From contig CAZGKW010000006.1 of NCBI GenBank assembly GCA_964526295.1, forward strand, positions 62,001 to 126,000: a stretch of 64,000 bases of DNA, given 5' to 3'. Positions 9,605-18,500 of this stretch are shown here, one piece after another. The number at the start of each line of letters is the position of its first letter. Positions within the stretch are counted from its first letter, which is position 1. Under the pieces are notes generated by a model. The model was not told the DNA's origin. It did not search any database and worked only from the letters and a program-made list of their open reading frames with translations. A program made the translations under genes and the position numbers. The stretch comes from CAZGKW01 sp964526295. Its GTDB lineage: Bacteria > Planctomycetota > Phycisphaerae > FEN-1346.

Positions 9605-10834
9605 ATGCGGTACCTGACCTCCGACCTCCCCGGCACCGGCGGCCGCCTGAAGGTCGAGCCGGAGGACTTCCGCGTCGCGGAGCTGCCGCTCTATAGGCCC
9701 TCCGGCCGGGGAGGCCACGTCTACCTGTATGTCGAGAAGCGGGGCCTCGGGTCGCTGGAAGCGGCCGACCGGATCGCCCGGGCCCTCGGCCGGTCGCGAC
9801 GGATGGTCGGCCTCGCGGGCCTCAAGGACGCCCATGCTGTCACCCGCCAGTGGATGAGCCTCGAAGGGGTCGACCCCGAACGGGCCGCCCGCCTCCACCT
9901 GCCGAGGGTCCGCGTGCTGGCGGTCTCGCGGCACCGGAACAAGCTGAAGATCGGGCACCTGGCGGGGAACCGGTTCGAAGTCCGCATCCGCGGCTGCGCG
10001 GACGGGGCCCTCGAGCGGGCCCAGGCCGTCCTGAAGGTGCTCCGGACCCGCGGCATGCCCAACTGGTTCGACCGGCAGCGATTCGGCCGGCGAGGCGACA
10101 ACCATCTCCTCGGGCGGGCCCTGGTCCGGGGCCAGGGCCGGGAGTTCTGCGACCTCTTCCTGGGCCGCCCGACCGATGCCGACTCGCCGCGACTGACCGA
10201 GGCCCGGGCCCGATACGACGCCGGCGACCTCGAGACCGCCCGCCGGGCCTTCGGCGGCGACCATGATCGGCGTCGGGTCATCTCGACCCTCATCCGCACG
10301 GGCGATCCGAAGCGGGCCGCGCGGGCCCTGCCGAAGCAGCTCGCACGCCTCCTCGTCAGCGCCTACCAGTCGGACGTCTTCAATGCCGTCCTCGATCGGC
10401 GGCTCGACACGATCGACCGGCTCGAGGCTGGCGACCTCGCTTACATCCACGGCAAGGGGGCCGTCTTTTCGGTCGAAGACCCGGTCGTCGAGCAGCCTCG
10501 GGCCGATGCCTTCGAGATCAGCCCGACCGGCCCCATCGTCGGGCACCGCGTGACGCCGGCCTCGGGCCGGCCGGGCGAGATCGAGCGCGACGTGCTCGCG
10601 CAGAAAGGCACCTCGCCGGAGGACTTCGAGCGGGTCAAGGCCCTCCGGCTCCGGGGGGCGCGGCGGCCGCTCCGCGTGCCGGTCACGGACGTTCGCATCC
10701 AGGCTGAGGAGCAGAGCGACTCGTCCCCGGGCTCGGGGCAGGACCTGAGGCTGGCGTTCACGCTGCCGCCGGGGGCGTATGCGACCGTCCTCCTGGCCGA
10801 GGTGACGAAGATCGAGGACCGGGCGGAGGATTGA
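9605..10834 (+). CDS. truD: tRNA pseudouridine(13) synthase TruD
   Basis: 409 residues. The TruD catalytic motif GLKDAHAVTRQ lies at 72-82 with nucleophilic Asp75; the N-terminal KVEPEDFRVAELP and the RNA-binding NWFDRQRFGRRGDNHLLGRAL near 151 are also typical. The TRUD insertion domain lies in the middle (about 190-330). It isomerises U13 of tRNA-Glu. It follows rbsK by five bases; the pairing with a sugar kinase is unusual but may be simple co-transcription. Upstream ribosome-site sequence is weak (GGAGGCCTGATCGCC), using the end of rbsK, consistent with translational coupling. Confidence 0.92.
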   Translation: MRYLTSDLPGTGGRLKVEPEDFRVAELPLYRPSGRGGHVYLYVEKRGLGSLEAADRIARALGRSRRMVGLAGLKDAHAVTRQWMSLEGVDPERAARLHLPRVRVLAVSRHRNKLKIGHLAGNRFEVRIRGCADGALERAQAVLKVLRTRGMPNWFDRQRFGRRGDNHLLGRALVRGQGREFCDLFLGRPTDADSPRLTEARARYDAGDLETARRAFGGDHDRRRVISTLIRTGDPKRAARALPKQLARLLVSAYQSDVFNAVLDRRLDTIDRLEAGDLAYIHGKGAVFSVEDPVVEQPRADAFEISPTGPIVGHRVTPASGRPGEIERDVLAQKGTSPEDFERVKALRLRGARRPLRVPVTDVRIQAEEQSDSSPGSGQDLRLAFTLPPGAYATVLLAEVTKIEDRAED

Positions 10835-10845
10835 AAGGCGGGCGG

Positions 10846-11763
10846 TCAGTCCCAGGGCAAGGGGCCGGCCTTCTCGGCGTCCCTGTTGGCCTCCCACCAT
10901 TTCCGCCACCGCTCGACGTCCTGGCCGAAGTCCTCGCCGGTGATCTGCCACAGGGCCTCCGCGGCGGCCTGCCGAGCTTCCGGTTCCTCATGGCAAAGGA
11001 CCCCCACCAGGTGCGGCACGGCCGCCCGGTCGCCGACCGTCCCAAGCGTCCGGACGGCCAGGGCCCGAACGTCGGGATCCGGGTCTCGGAGCAAGCCGCA
11101 CAGGGCCTCGACCTCGACAGGCGTTCGGACCGCGGCGAGCATGGCCGCCACGGCCGACCGGATCTCGTCGTCCTGGTCCTCCACAGCCAGGCGAGCGAGG
11201 TTTCGGACCGGCAGCCGTGAACACCGCTCCTCCAGGGCGTCCAGAACGGCGCGGCGAACGAAGCCGCCGGAGTCCAGGAGCCGCTCCTGGAGCAACGTCT
11301 CGCCATCCGGCGAGTCTATCCGCAGGAGCGCCCGGTACCGCACGTACGGCTCCTCGGCGGTCCGGAGGACCCCGGCCAGCGGAGCGAGGGCGGGCCAGCC
11401 GATGGCTTCCAGCGCCGCGCGCGCCTCCTCCCCCGGTCCCAGCCAGTAGTCGTTGGTCCCCTCGCCCCAGGGAACGGCGGTCGGCTCGTCCCACAGCATC
11501 TCGATGAGGAACGGGAAAGCGGGCCCCGCCAGGTCCGGGTACCGGCCGAGCTGCCGGGCGCCGTGTGCCCGCCCCTCGGGAACGGGCGAGTAGGGCCGCT
11601 CGATGCCGTCCCGCACGACGTCGGGGAGGCCCTCGGAAATTTCCGACTGCGGGATGGTCAGCGGCGAGGGCGGCGTCAGATCCTCGGCGAGCGAGGGGCC
11701 GGTCGGCTCGGCGGGAAGGACCTGTGCGCTGGGCCCCGTCGCGACGACCACGGCCACGACCAA
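10846..11763 (-). CDS. Secreted HEAT-repeat protein
   Basis: About 305 residues. After a hydrophobic N-terminus ending near Ala-Gln-Val-Leu-Pro-Ala (probable signal peptide), the rest is alpha-helical HEAT repeats: clear units such as DPDVRALAVRTLGTVGDRAA and EPEARQAAAEALWQITGEDF, ending in a Trp-rich helix (WRKWWEAN). HEAT solenoids bind proteins; no enzymatic motif is seen. The start is uncertain. TTG 11763 gives a short signal peptide with no basic residues; an in-frame ATG at 11922 would add a basic segment but would overlap the divergent protease start. The 11-base gap to truD makes the two genes convergent. Confidence 0.7.
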   Translation of the reverse strand: MVVAVVVATGPSAQVLPAEPTGPSLAEDLTPPSPLTIPQSEISEGLPDVVRDGIERPYSPVPEGRAHGARQLGRYPDLAGPAFPFLIEMLWDEPTAVPWGEGTNDYWLGPGEEARAALEAIGWPALAPLAGVLRTAEEPYVRYRALLRIDSPDGETLLQERLLDSGGFVRRAVLDALEERCSRLPVRNLARLAVEDQDDEIRSAVAAMLAAVRTPVEVEALCGLLRDPDPDVRALAVRTLGTVGDRAAVPHLVGVLCHEEPEARQAAAEALWQITGEDFGQDVERWRKWWEANRDAEKAGPLPWD

Positions 11764-11882
11764 GCCCGCCGCCTGAATCCCGGCATGCCCGCACGCGTCT
11801 ATACTGTTGTGCCGCCACCGGGGCCGCCGAAGCGCCGGAAAACCGGGGGAGATGCTCGCCCGCGGCGGCGACGCGTTTTCGC

Positions 11883-11911
11883 TTGAGGGCCCGTGGGCCC
11901 CCCCGTAGGAT
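11883..11911 (+). promoter_or_regulatory. Possible promoter of the HtrA gene, nearly leaderless
   Basis: TTGAGG 11883-11888 and TAGGAT 11906-11911, 17 bases apart. Transcription would begin about three bases before the ATG at 11921, giving an almost leaderless message. TAGGA could instead be a weak ribosome site, which is the competing reading. Confidence 0.35.
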
Positions 11912-11920
11912 GGATTGCCC

Positions 11921-13300
11921 ATGAACCGCATCGTCATGCTTATCGGGGCGCTCGCCGCCCTGACGGGCCCGGTCGCAGCCGCCGCGCCGGCCGACGAGAC
12001 GCCCGACCCTCGGGCCGAGAGGCGGACGCCCATCGTCCGGGCGGTCGAGGCGGCCGCCCCGAGCGTCGTCAACATCAGCTCGAAGCGGGTCCGCACGGTC
12101 CAGGTCATGCCCCACTTCTGGATGGACCTTCCCGACATCTTCCGGCGGGAGCTGGGGCCCCTGTTCCGCCCTCGCCGACAGGTCTCGAACAGCCTGGGCT
12201 CGGGCGTCATCATCAGCGCCCGCGGCTACATCGTCACGAACGCCCACGTCGTCGACCGGGCCGACGAGATCATCGTGACGCTCTCGGACGAGTCGCAGCT
12301 CCCCGCCGACCTCGTCAGCGCCGACCCGGAGTCGGACCTGGCGGTCATCAAGATCGACGCCGAATCGCCCCTCCAGGCCGTCACGATGGGCACCTCGAGC
12401 GACCTGATGATTGGCGAGACCGTCATCGCAGTCGGCAACCCCTTCGGCTACCAGCACACCGTGACGACGGGCGTTGTGTCGGCGGTGGACCGGGCCATCG
12501 AGCCTGCCCCGGGCGCCGAGTACACGGGCCTCATCCAGACCGACGCGCCGATCAACCCGGGCAACTCCGGCGGCCCGCTCCTCAACATCCGTGGCGAGCT
12601 GATCGGCATCAACACGGCCATCCGCGCCGGGGCCCAGGGGCTCGGGTTCGCCATCCCGGTCGACCGCGTCCGCGAGATCATGGTCGACCTTTTGAGCGTC
12701 CGGCGGGCAGGGCAGGCCTGGCTGGGCCTCCGGTTCCGCACGGACGTCGGGGCCGCCGCGGTCGTCGAGACGGTGGAGCGGGGCTCTCCGGCGGAAGCGG
12801 CGAAGCTGACGCCCGGCGACCGGATCGAGCGGCTCGACGGCCGGCCCGTCCGCGACGCCATCGAATTCGAGACCCGCGTCCTCGACCGCAAGTCGGGCGA
12901 CTCTTTGGCCCTCGGCGTCCGGCGCGGCGCCGACCTGGTACGCGTGAACGTGACGCTGGCGGAGCCACCGAAGCCCGACGGCGCGAAGCTGGCGCTCGTG
13001 CAGTTCGGTCTGCACCTCCAGGAGCTCTCGTCCGAGCTGGCCGAGACGCTCCAGCTGGCGACCGACGAGGGCCTGCTCGTCGGCGGCGTGGAGCCAGGCA
13101 CCCCCGCCGCGCGGGCCGGGTTCCAGGAACGCGACGTCATCGTACAGGTTGACCGGTTCCGCATGGCCGACCTCGACGGGCTGGGGCGGCTGCTCGCGCA
13201 GGTCCGCAAGGGCGACGCCGTCCTGTTCTACGTCTTCCGCAAGTGGGCGGTGATGCGGACGGTGCTCGAGGCCCAGGCGGCCGGCGACGAGGTCCGCTGA
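11921..13300 (+). CDS. Periplasmic HtrA/DegP-type serine protease with two PDZ domains
   Basis: 459 residues. A signal peptide (about 1-22, ending GPVAAAAPA) is followed by a trypsin-like domain with the triad His109 (TNAHVV), Asp139 (SDLAVIKID) and Ser216 (INPGNSGGPL). Two PDZ domains follow: about 255-345 (PAEAAKLTPGDRIERLDGRPV) and about 355-445 (AARAGFQERDVIVQVDRF). This is the DegP/DegQ layout for envelope protein quality control. A stretch of about 25 residues rich in Phe, Met and Pro (HFWMDLPDIFRRELGPLF) precedes the catalytic core as in the DegP LA loop. Start ATG 11921 is the first in-frame codon that gives the signal peptide. Transcription is probably monocistronic; glycerate kinase starts 73 bases later. 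Confidence 0.9.
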   Translation: MNRIVMLIGALAALTGPVAAAAPADETPDPRAERRTPIVRAVEAAAPSVVNISSKRVRTVQVMPHFWMDLPDIFRRELGPLFRPRRQVSNSLGSGVIISARGYIVTNAHVVDRADEIIVTLSDESQLPADLVSADPESDLAVIKIDAESPLQAVTMGTSSDLMIGETVIAVGNPFGYQHTVTTGVVSAVDRAIEPAPGAEYTGLIQTDAPINPGNSGGPLLNIRGELIGINTAIRAGAQGLGFAIPVDRVREIMVDLLSVRRAGQAWLGLRFRTDVGAAAVVETVERGSPAEAAKLTPGDRIERLDGRPVRDAIEFETRVLDRKSGDSLALGVRRGADLVRVNVTLAEPPKPDGAKLALVQFGLHLQELSSELAETLQLATDEGLLVGGVEPGTPAARAGFQERDVIVQVDRFRMADLDGLGRLLAQVRKGDAVLFYVFRKWAVMRTVLEAQAAGDEVR

Positions 13301-13373
13301 GCGGCAATCGCGAACGCCGCACCTGGCGTGCTTGTCGATTCATCGACTCTTCCCACAGGCCATGGAGCGGACG

Positions 13374-14528
13374 ATGCGTGTCCTGGTGGCCCCCTCGTCG
13401 CTGAAGGAGTCGCTCTCGTCGGTCGAGGCCGCCCACGCGATGGCCGAGGGCGTCCGCCGGGCCGGGGCCGAGCCCGTCGAGCTGCCCTTGGCCGACGGCG
13501 GCGCGGGGACGGCCGCGTGTCTCGTGGCCGCGGCGGGCGGGGAGATGCACAAGGTCGACGTCACGGGGCCGTCACGCGAACCCGTGACCGCCGCGTTCGG
13601 CCTGCTGGCCGGCGGCGAAACGGCGGCACTCGAGATGGCGTCGGCCTCGGGCCTGGCGCTGGTCGAGCCGGGCCGGCGCGATCCGCTACGCGCGACGACC
13701 CGCGGGACGGGCGAGCTGCTCCGTGCCGCGCTGGACGCCGGGGCCACGCACATCCTGCTCGGGATCGGCGACTCCGCCACCTGCGACGGTGGGTGCGGCG
13801 CGGCCCAGGCGCTCGGCGTCCGACTCCTCGATGCCGCCGGTCAGGGGATCGGCCCCGGCGCGGCCGGCGTCTGTGACCTCGCCCGGGGCGACCTCTCGAA
13901 CCGCGACCCGCGAGTGGCCCCGGCTTCGATCCGCATCGCGTGCGACGTCGACAACCCGCTCCTCGGGCCGCGCGGCGCCGCCCGCATCTTCGGGCCGCAG
14001 AAAGGCGCGACCCCGGAGGACATCGAGCAGATCGAGGCGGCCCTGGCACACCTCGCAGACGTAATCCAGCGGGACCTCGGGCTCGACGTTCGGCCGATGG
14101 CGGGCGGCGGGGCCGCCGGCGGCCTCGGCGCCGGGGCCGTCGCCTTTCTCGGAGCGACGCTCGAGAGCGGGGCCGAGATGGTCCTCGATGCCCTCGACGT
14201 CGACACGAAGCTCGGGGGCGTCGACCTCGCCTTGACTGCCGAGGGAAGGTTCGACGCCCAGAGCCTCGGCGGGAAGGCGTCGATGGCCCTCGCGCGGCGG
14301 GCGAAGGCGGCCGGCGTGCCTTGCGCGGTCATCGCCGGGGTCCTCGGCCCCGGCTGCGAGGCCGCCCGGAGCGAGGGCGTTACGGCCTTCTTTTCCCTCG
14401 TGGGGGAGCGCGTTACACTGGCCGAGGCGATGGCCCGGCCGGGGGTGCACCTGGCGGACCGGGCCGAAGCGGCCGTGCGGGCCCACGCGACGGCAGGTGC
14501 CGCCGGGAACGGCGGAGGCGCGACATGA
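13374..14528 (+). CDS. Glycerate kinase (GlxK/GarK family)
   Basis: 384 residues of glycerate kinase family 1. It starts MRVLVAPSSLKESLSSVEAA and contains LPLADGGAGTA near 41, GIGDSATCDGGCGAAQALG near 133, the Asn-Pro segment CDVDNPLLGPRGAARIFGPQKGAT near 195, and GGGAAGGLGAGAVAFL near 245, all hallmarks of the family. It phosphorylates D-glycerate to 2-phosphoglycerate (or 3-phosphoglycerate in some members). ATG 13374 is preferred to the in-frame ATG 13362 because GGAG lies six bases upstream. Its stop TGA overlaps the ATG of the next isomerase gene, so the two are translationally coupled; a hydroxypyruvate/tartronate route is a reasonable guess for the pair. Confidence 0.88.
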   Translation: MRVLVAPSSLKESLSSVEAAHAMAEGVRRAGAEPVELPLADGGAGTAACLVAAAGGEMHKVDVTGPSREPVTAAFGLLAGGETAALEMASASGLALVEPGRRDPLRATTRGTGELLRAALDAGATHILLGIGDSATCDGGCGAAQALGVRLLDAAGQGIGPGAAGVCDLARGDLSNRDPRVAPASIRIACDVDNPLLGPRGAARIFGPQKGATPEDIEQIEAALAHLADVIQRDLGLDVRPMAGGGAAGGLGAGAVAFLGATLESGAEMVLDALDVDTKLGGVDLALTAEGRFDAQSLGGKASMALARRAKAAGVPCAVIAGVLGPGCEAARSEGVTAFFSLVGERVTLAEAMARPGVHLADRAEAAVRAHATAGAAGNGGGAT

Positions 14529-15349
14529 GACTCGCTTTCAGCACGAACGCGTTCAAGCAGGTCAGCCTGGAGGAGTGCCTCCGCCAGATTGCCGCCTGCG
14601 GGTACGGGGGCGTCGAGATCATGGCGGACGTGCCGCACGCCTATCCGCCGCAGATGGACGCCCGCCGGCGGGCGAGCGTGCGGACCCTCCTGGACGAGCT
14701 GCGACTGAAAGTGACGAATCTGAATGCTTTCACCCTCTTCGCCCAGGGCGACACGTGGCACCCCTCGTGGATCGAGCCCGACGAGCGGGACCGCGAGCGG
14801 CGGATCAAGCATACGCTGGAGGCGATCCGGCTGGCCCGCGACCTCGGCTCGCCCGGCATCAGCCTGGAGCCCGGCGGGCCCGTGCCCGAGGGGATGACCC
14901 GCGAGGAGGCGGTCCGGCTCTACCGGGAGGGCCTGGAGCGGGTGCTGCCGGAGGCCCGAGAATGCGGGGTCAACCTGCTGATCGAGCCGGAGCCCGACCT
15001 CCTGATCGAGAGGCCGGAGGAGTTCGAGGCGTTCCTCGACGGTTTCGAGCACCCGCGGCTGGGCCTGAACTTCGACGTCGGCCACTTCTTCTGCGTCGGG
15101 GCCGACCCGGCCGAGGCGGCCCGGCGGCTCGGGGCCCACATCCGGCACGTGCACCTGGAGGACATCGCTGCGTCGCGCGAGCACCGGCACCTGGTTCCGG
15201 GGCGCGGGGCCATCGACTTCGAAGCCGTCTTCGCGGCCCTCCGGGCCGTCGGCTACGACGGATGGATCACAGTGGAGCTGTACCCGTACGAGGCCGAGGC
15301 GCGGGAGGTGGCGGAGGAGGCTTTCGCGTACCTGGCCGGACGGATTTAG
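14525..15349 (+). CDS. Sugar phosphate isomerase/epimerase family TIM-barrel protein
   Basis: 274 residues of the xylose-isomerase-like (AP endonuclease 2) TIM barrel. Putative metal ligands are the Glu of LLIEPEPD, the Asp-His of NFDVGHFF, the His of RHVHLED and the Glu of ITVELYPY, in the expected order. The ATG overlaps the glycerate kinase stop (ATGA), so the substrate is likely an intermediate close to glycerate or hydroxypyruvate: hydroxypyruvate isomerase (Hyi-like) is the first candidate. A keto-sugar epimerase remains possible. The next gene thiL starts 12 bases downstream. Confidence 0.8.
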   Translation: MRLAFSTNAFKQVSLEECLRQIAACGYGGVEIMADVPHAYPPQMDARRRASVRTLLDELRLKVTNLNAFTLFAQGDTWHPSWIEPDERDRERRIKHTLEAIRLARDLGSPGISLEPGGPVPEGMTREEAVRLYREGLERVLPEARECGVNLLIEPEPDLLIERPEEFEAFLDGFEHPRLGLNFDVGHFFCVGADPAEAARRLGAHIRHVHLEDIAASREHRHLVPGRGAIDFEAVFAALRAVGYDGWITVELYPYEAEAREVAEEAFAYLAGRI

Positions 15350-15361
15350 AGGAACGGTGAC

Positions 15362-16327
15362 GTGTCCGAACCGACGGGCGAATGGGCGCTGATCGACTGG
15401 ATCCGGCGGTGCCGGTCGCTCGACCCTGAGGTCGTGCCCGTCGGGCCGGGCGACGACATGGCGGTCGTGCAACTCGCGGACGGAGCGCGGGTGCTCGTCA
15501 CGATCGACGGACTCCTGGAAGGGACGCACTTCGACCTCGAAGCGGCCACGCCGCGACAGGTGGGGTACAAGGCCCTCGCGGTGAGCCTGTCGGACGCCGC
15601 GGCGATGGCCGCCCTGCCGGTCTGTGCGGTGGCGTGGCTGGGTCTCCCGATGGGGACGCCGCCGTCCGTGCCCGAGGAGCTGACGCGGGGTCTGTGGGAG
15701 GCGGCCGAGCGGTTTCACTGTCTCGTCGTGGGCGGCGACCTGACGAGCTGGCCGGCCGAAGCAGGACCGAAGCATTCCGGCAACGGGATCACGATCGGGA
15801 CGGCCCTCCTGGCCCAGCCGGCGGGAATCGAGCCGATCCTGCGGTCCGGCGCCCGGCCGGGCGACCGGCTGTTTGTCACGGGCCGTCTCGGCGGGTCGGT
15901 GCTGGGGCGGCACCTGGAGTTCGTGCCGCGTGTCGCCGAGGCCCGGCGGCTCGCGCGAGCGGTCGAGCTTCACGCCATGATCGACCTTTCGGACGGCCTG
16001 TCGACCGACCTGAACCACGTCTGCCGCGAAAGCGGCGTCGGGGCCCAGGTGCGGGCCAGGGCGATCCCGGTCTCGGCCGACGCCGAACGTCGGGCCGAGA
16101 AGGACGGCCGGTCGCCGCTCGACCATGCCCTGAACGACGGCGAGGACTTTGAGCTGCTCTTCGCCGTCGGCCCGGAGGACGCCGCGCGTTTGCGCGCGGA
16201 GGACCCGCTCGACGCCGTGCCGCTTACCGAGATCGGCGAGGCCGTCGAGGGCGAGGGCGTCAGCCTGGTCCGGCCGGACGGGTCGTGCGAAGCGCTCGAG
16301 ATGGGCGGATGGGAGCACCTGACGTGA
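15362..16327 (+). CDS. thiL: Thiamine-monophosphate kinase
   Basis: 321 residues. ThiL marks are VGPGDDMAVV near 27 (ATP/Mg loop), VTIDGLLEGTHFDL near 48, GYKALAVSLSDAAAMAA near 71, VVGGDLTSW near 123, MIDLSDGLSTDL near 206 and LNDGEDFELLFAV near 259. It makes thiamine diphosphate from thiamine monophosphate with ATP. The start is GTG 15362. Its TGA overlaps the GTG of tsaE (GTGA at 16324-16327). It belongs to the plus-strand run that begins with glycerate kinase; no other thiamine gene is near. Confidence 0.92.
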   Translation: MSEPTGEWALIDWIRRCRSLDPEVVPVGPGDDMAVVQLADGARVLVTIDGLLEGTHFDLEAATPRQVGYKALAVSLSDAAAMAALPVCAVAWLGLPMGTPPSVPEELTRGLWEAAERFHCLVVGGDLTSWPAEAGPKHSGNGITIGTALLAQPAGIEPILRSGARPGDRLFVTGRLGGSVLGRHLEFVPRVAEARRLARAVELHAMIDLSDGLSTDLNHVCRESGVGAQVRARAIPVSADAERRAEKDGRSPLDHALNDGEDFELLFAVGPEDAARLRAEDPLDAVPLTEIGEAVEGEGVSLVRPDGSCEALEMGGWEHLT

Positions 16328-16809
16328 TCTCCTGGACGGTCGAAACCCGCTCGCCGGAGGAGACGATCGATTGGGGCCGCCGCCTCGGCCGGGCCGCCGA
16401 GGCCGGCGACGTCGTCGCCCTCGTGGGCGAGCTGGGCAGCGGCAAGACCCATTTCGCCAAGGGCCTGGCCGAGGGGCTCGACGCCGCCCCCGCCCGCGAG
16501 GTCACCAGCCCGACGTTCGTCCTGTGCCGGGAGTACCTGGGCGGGCGGCTGCCGTTCTATCACTTCGACGCATACCGATTGCGCAGCGCGGCGGACTTTG
16601 CGTCCATCGGGGCCACCGAGACGCTCGAGGGCGACGGCCTGAGCGCCCTCGAATGGGCCGACCGTGTGCCGGGCGTCCTGCCGGAGGACCGGCTCGAGGT
16701 CTGGCTGGACGTGACGGGCGAGCAGGCCCGGCGGGTGACGTTCATCCCGCGGGCCGAGCGGAGCGAGGCGCTGCTGGCGGAGGTCCGGTCGCGAAGCGCC
16801 GGCGAGTGA
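16324..16809 (+). CDS. tsaE: tRNA threonylcarbamoyladenosine synthesis ATPase TsaE
   Basis: 161 residues, the usual TsaE size. Walker A GELGSGKTHFAKGLAEGL starts at 35; SPTFVLCREY near 61, the conserved FYHFDAYRL near 78 and the acidic EWADRV near 115 complete the family pattern. TsaE works with TsaB and TsaD to make t6A37 on tRNAs that read ANN codons; those partners are not in this window. GTG 16324 overlaps the thiL stop, which fixes the start. It ends a plus-strand run; 105 bases of gene-free sequence separate it from the convergent radical-SAM gene. Confidence 0.92.
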   Translation: MISWTVETRSPEETIDWGRRLGRAAEAGDVVALVGELGSGKTHFAKGLAEGLDAAPAREVTSPTFVLCREYLGGRLPFYHFDAYRLRSAADFASIGATETLEGDGLSALEWADRVPGVLPEDRLEVWLDVTGEQARRVTFIPRAERSEALLAEVRSRSAGE

Positions 16810-16914
16810 GTCGGCCGACGGCGAGCCGTCCGGGACAAGCCCGGGCGGCACGGAGGCCCGTCGCGCAGGACGCCCTTCGACCCCCCGTCTTTCGACGACC
16901 CCGACGGCCCCCGG

Positions 16915-18417
16915 TCAGTCGTAGGCCACGGGCATGGGGCCGTCGCAGAGGCCGGCGAATCGGTTCAGCTCGGCGTCTCGCCGCATCTCGCGGCGATAGT
17001 ACTCGCGCTCGTCGAGAAAGGCCCGCCGCATCCGGTGGGCGAGGTAGGCCGCCGGGTAGAGCATCCAATTCTGGAGCCGGGCGATGACGGGGTGCTTCTT
17101 CAGGGTGAGGGCCTTCGGCCGCTCCATCAGCTCGTAGCGTTTCTTGCACCGCCAGCGGTGGAACTGGATGTCGTCGCTCGACAGGGTCCGCGTCCGGACG
17201 TTGGCCCAGTAGCCGTCGTACCGGCGGTAGTCGTGGGGGTTCGTTACAAGGCCCTTATCGAGATATTCCTCCCGAAGGACGGTCTTGGGATAGGGCTGAA
17301 GGATCTGGTCGCCGAGCCAGTCGATCTCGAGGTCCTTGAAGAACTGGAAGTTGGCCCGGATGTCCTCGGCCCGGTCGTGCTCCAGGCCGACGATCATGCC
17401 CCCGATGACGATGATCTCGGCGTCGTGGAGGGTCTGGACGGCGCGGCGGGTGTGCTCGACGATGTCGCCCTTGCCCATGGAGGTGAGGTTCCGCCGGCTG
17501 ACGTTCTCGATGCCCAGAAAGACCATGTCGACACCGGCCCGGGCCATGGCCGGGGCGAGCTCCGGACGCTCCGACAGGCCCCGGCTGGAGGCCTGGACGA
17601 GGTATCGGATGCCGTCGAGGCGGGCCCGGACGATCCGCTCGCACAGGTCCAGCAGGCGGTCCGGGTCGAGCGTGATGTTGTCGTCGGAGAAGAGGACCAT
17701 CCTGCCGCCGCGGGCCCGGACGTCCTCCACGTCGGCGATGACCCGGTCGAGGTCGAACGGCCGAAAGGTTCGTCCATACATATGATGCATCGAGCAGAAC
17801 TTGCACTGCATGAAGCAGCCCCGGCTCGTCTCGACCACCTCGAAGCCGTAGCCCTGGAACCCGAAGTCGTGCCAGACGCGGCGGCTGCGGTCCGGCAGGC
17901 GGACCGCCGACAGGTCGAGGATGGGGGCCCGCGGATTGTGGTGCCACCGGTCCCGGGCGTCCTTCCAGCTCAGGCCGTCGATCCGGGACAGGTCGCCCCG
18001 GGCCTCGAGCGTGTCCAGGAGACGGGCGAAGACGTGCTCGCCCTCGCCGCGGATGAAGAAGTCGAAGACGCGGCCCGCCTCGCCGGCGGCCAGCTCCTCC
18101 GCCAGGAGCGTCGCGTGGTAGCCCCCGAGGACGGTCCGCGTGGAGGCGTCCCTCTCCTTGACGAGTCGCGCCAGGTGCCAGGCGGTCGAGAACTGGAACG
18201 ACATGGCGCTGAGGCCGACCAGCGGCGGTCGCAGCGTCTCGAGCAGCTTCGTCGCCGCCCGGCGGATGTGCGGGCGCTTGACGTTCAGGTCGGCCACCCG
18301 GACGTCGTGCCGCGGACAGTTGCCCGCCAGCGACACCAGGGCCAGGCTGGGCATCTTGAGGCGGCGGTTGAAAAGGCGGGGGGCAACGTCCGGCATGGCC
18401 ATCAGCAAGGCACGCAT
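16915..18417 (-). CDS. B12-binding/radical SAM enzyme of unknown substrate
   Basis: 500 residues. The N-terminal domain (about 1-150) has the cobalamin-binding-like fold seen in BchE-type enzymes (SLAGNCPRHDVRVADLN, then VGLSAMSFQFSTAWHLARL). The radical SAM motif SRGCFMQCKFCSMHHMYG (CxxxCxxC) lies near 192, followed by FSDDNITLDPDRL near 239. The C-terminus carries a basic helix and a Tyr/Arg-rich end. ATG 18417 has GGGAGAA seven bases upstream. Such enzymes methylate, cyclise or rearrange unreactive carbons. Genes of this layout act on lipids, hopanoids, bacteriochlorophyll and antibiotics, so the substrate cannot be assigned. Confidence 0.85.
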   Translation of the reverse strand: MRALLMAMPDVAPRLFNRRLKMPSLALVSLAGNCPRHDVRVADLNVKRPHIRRAATKLLETLRPPLVGLSAMSFQFSTAWHLARLVKERDASTRTVLGGYHATLLAEELAAGEAGRVFDFFIRGEGEHVFARLLDTLEARGDLSRIDGLSWKDARDRWHHNPRAPILDLSAVRLPDRSRRVWHDFGFQGYGFEVVETSRGCFMQCKFCSMHHMYGRTFRPFDLDRVIADVEDVRARGGRMVLFSDDNITLDPDRLLDLCERIVRARLDGIRYLVQASSRGLSERPELAPAMARAGVDMVFLGIENVSRRNLTSMGKGDIVEHTRRAVQTLHDAEIIVIGGMIVGLEHDRAEDIRANFQFFKDLEIDWLGDQILQPYPKTVLREEYLDKGLVTNPHDYRRYDGYWANVRTRTLSSDDIQFHRWRCKKRYELMERPKALTLKKHPVIARLQNWMLYPAAYLAHRMRRAFLDEREYYRREMRRDAELNRFAGLCDGPMPVAYD

Positions 18418-18470
18418 CGGCCGTTCTCCCACCGCAACGGGCTGGGCCGGGGTTCCCCGGAGCGACCGAT

Positions 18471-18500
18471 ATTGTATCGGGGCTACTCGGCCACGTGCAA
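18471..18500 (-). promoter_or_regulatory. Promoter of the radical SAM gene, inside the neighbour's 3' end
   Basis: On the minus strand TTGCAC (18500-18495) and TACAAT (18476-18471) with an 18-base spacer. The -35 lies within the last codons of the propeller gene, so the radical SAM gene can be transcribed independently of it. Confidence 0.4.

Noticed and set aside
8679..10834. Pseudouridine kinase role for the ribokinase next to truD
   Set aside because: The sequence has full RbsK blocks and C-terminus; the link to TruD is only adjacency.
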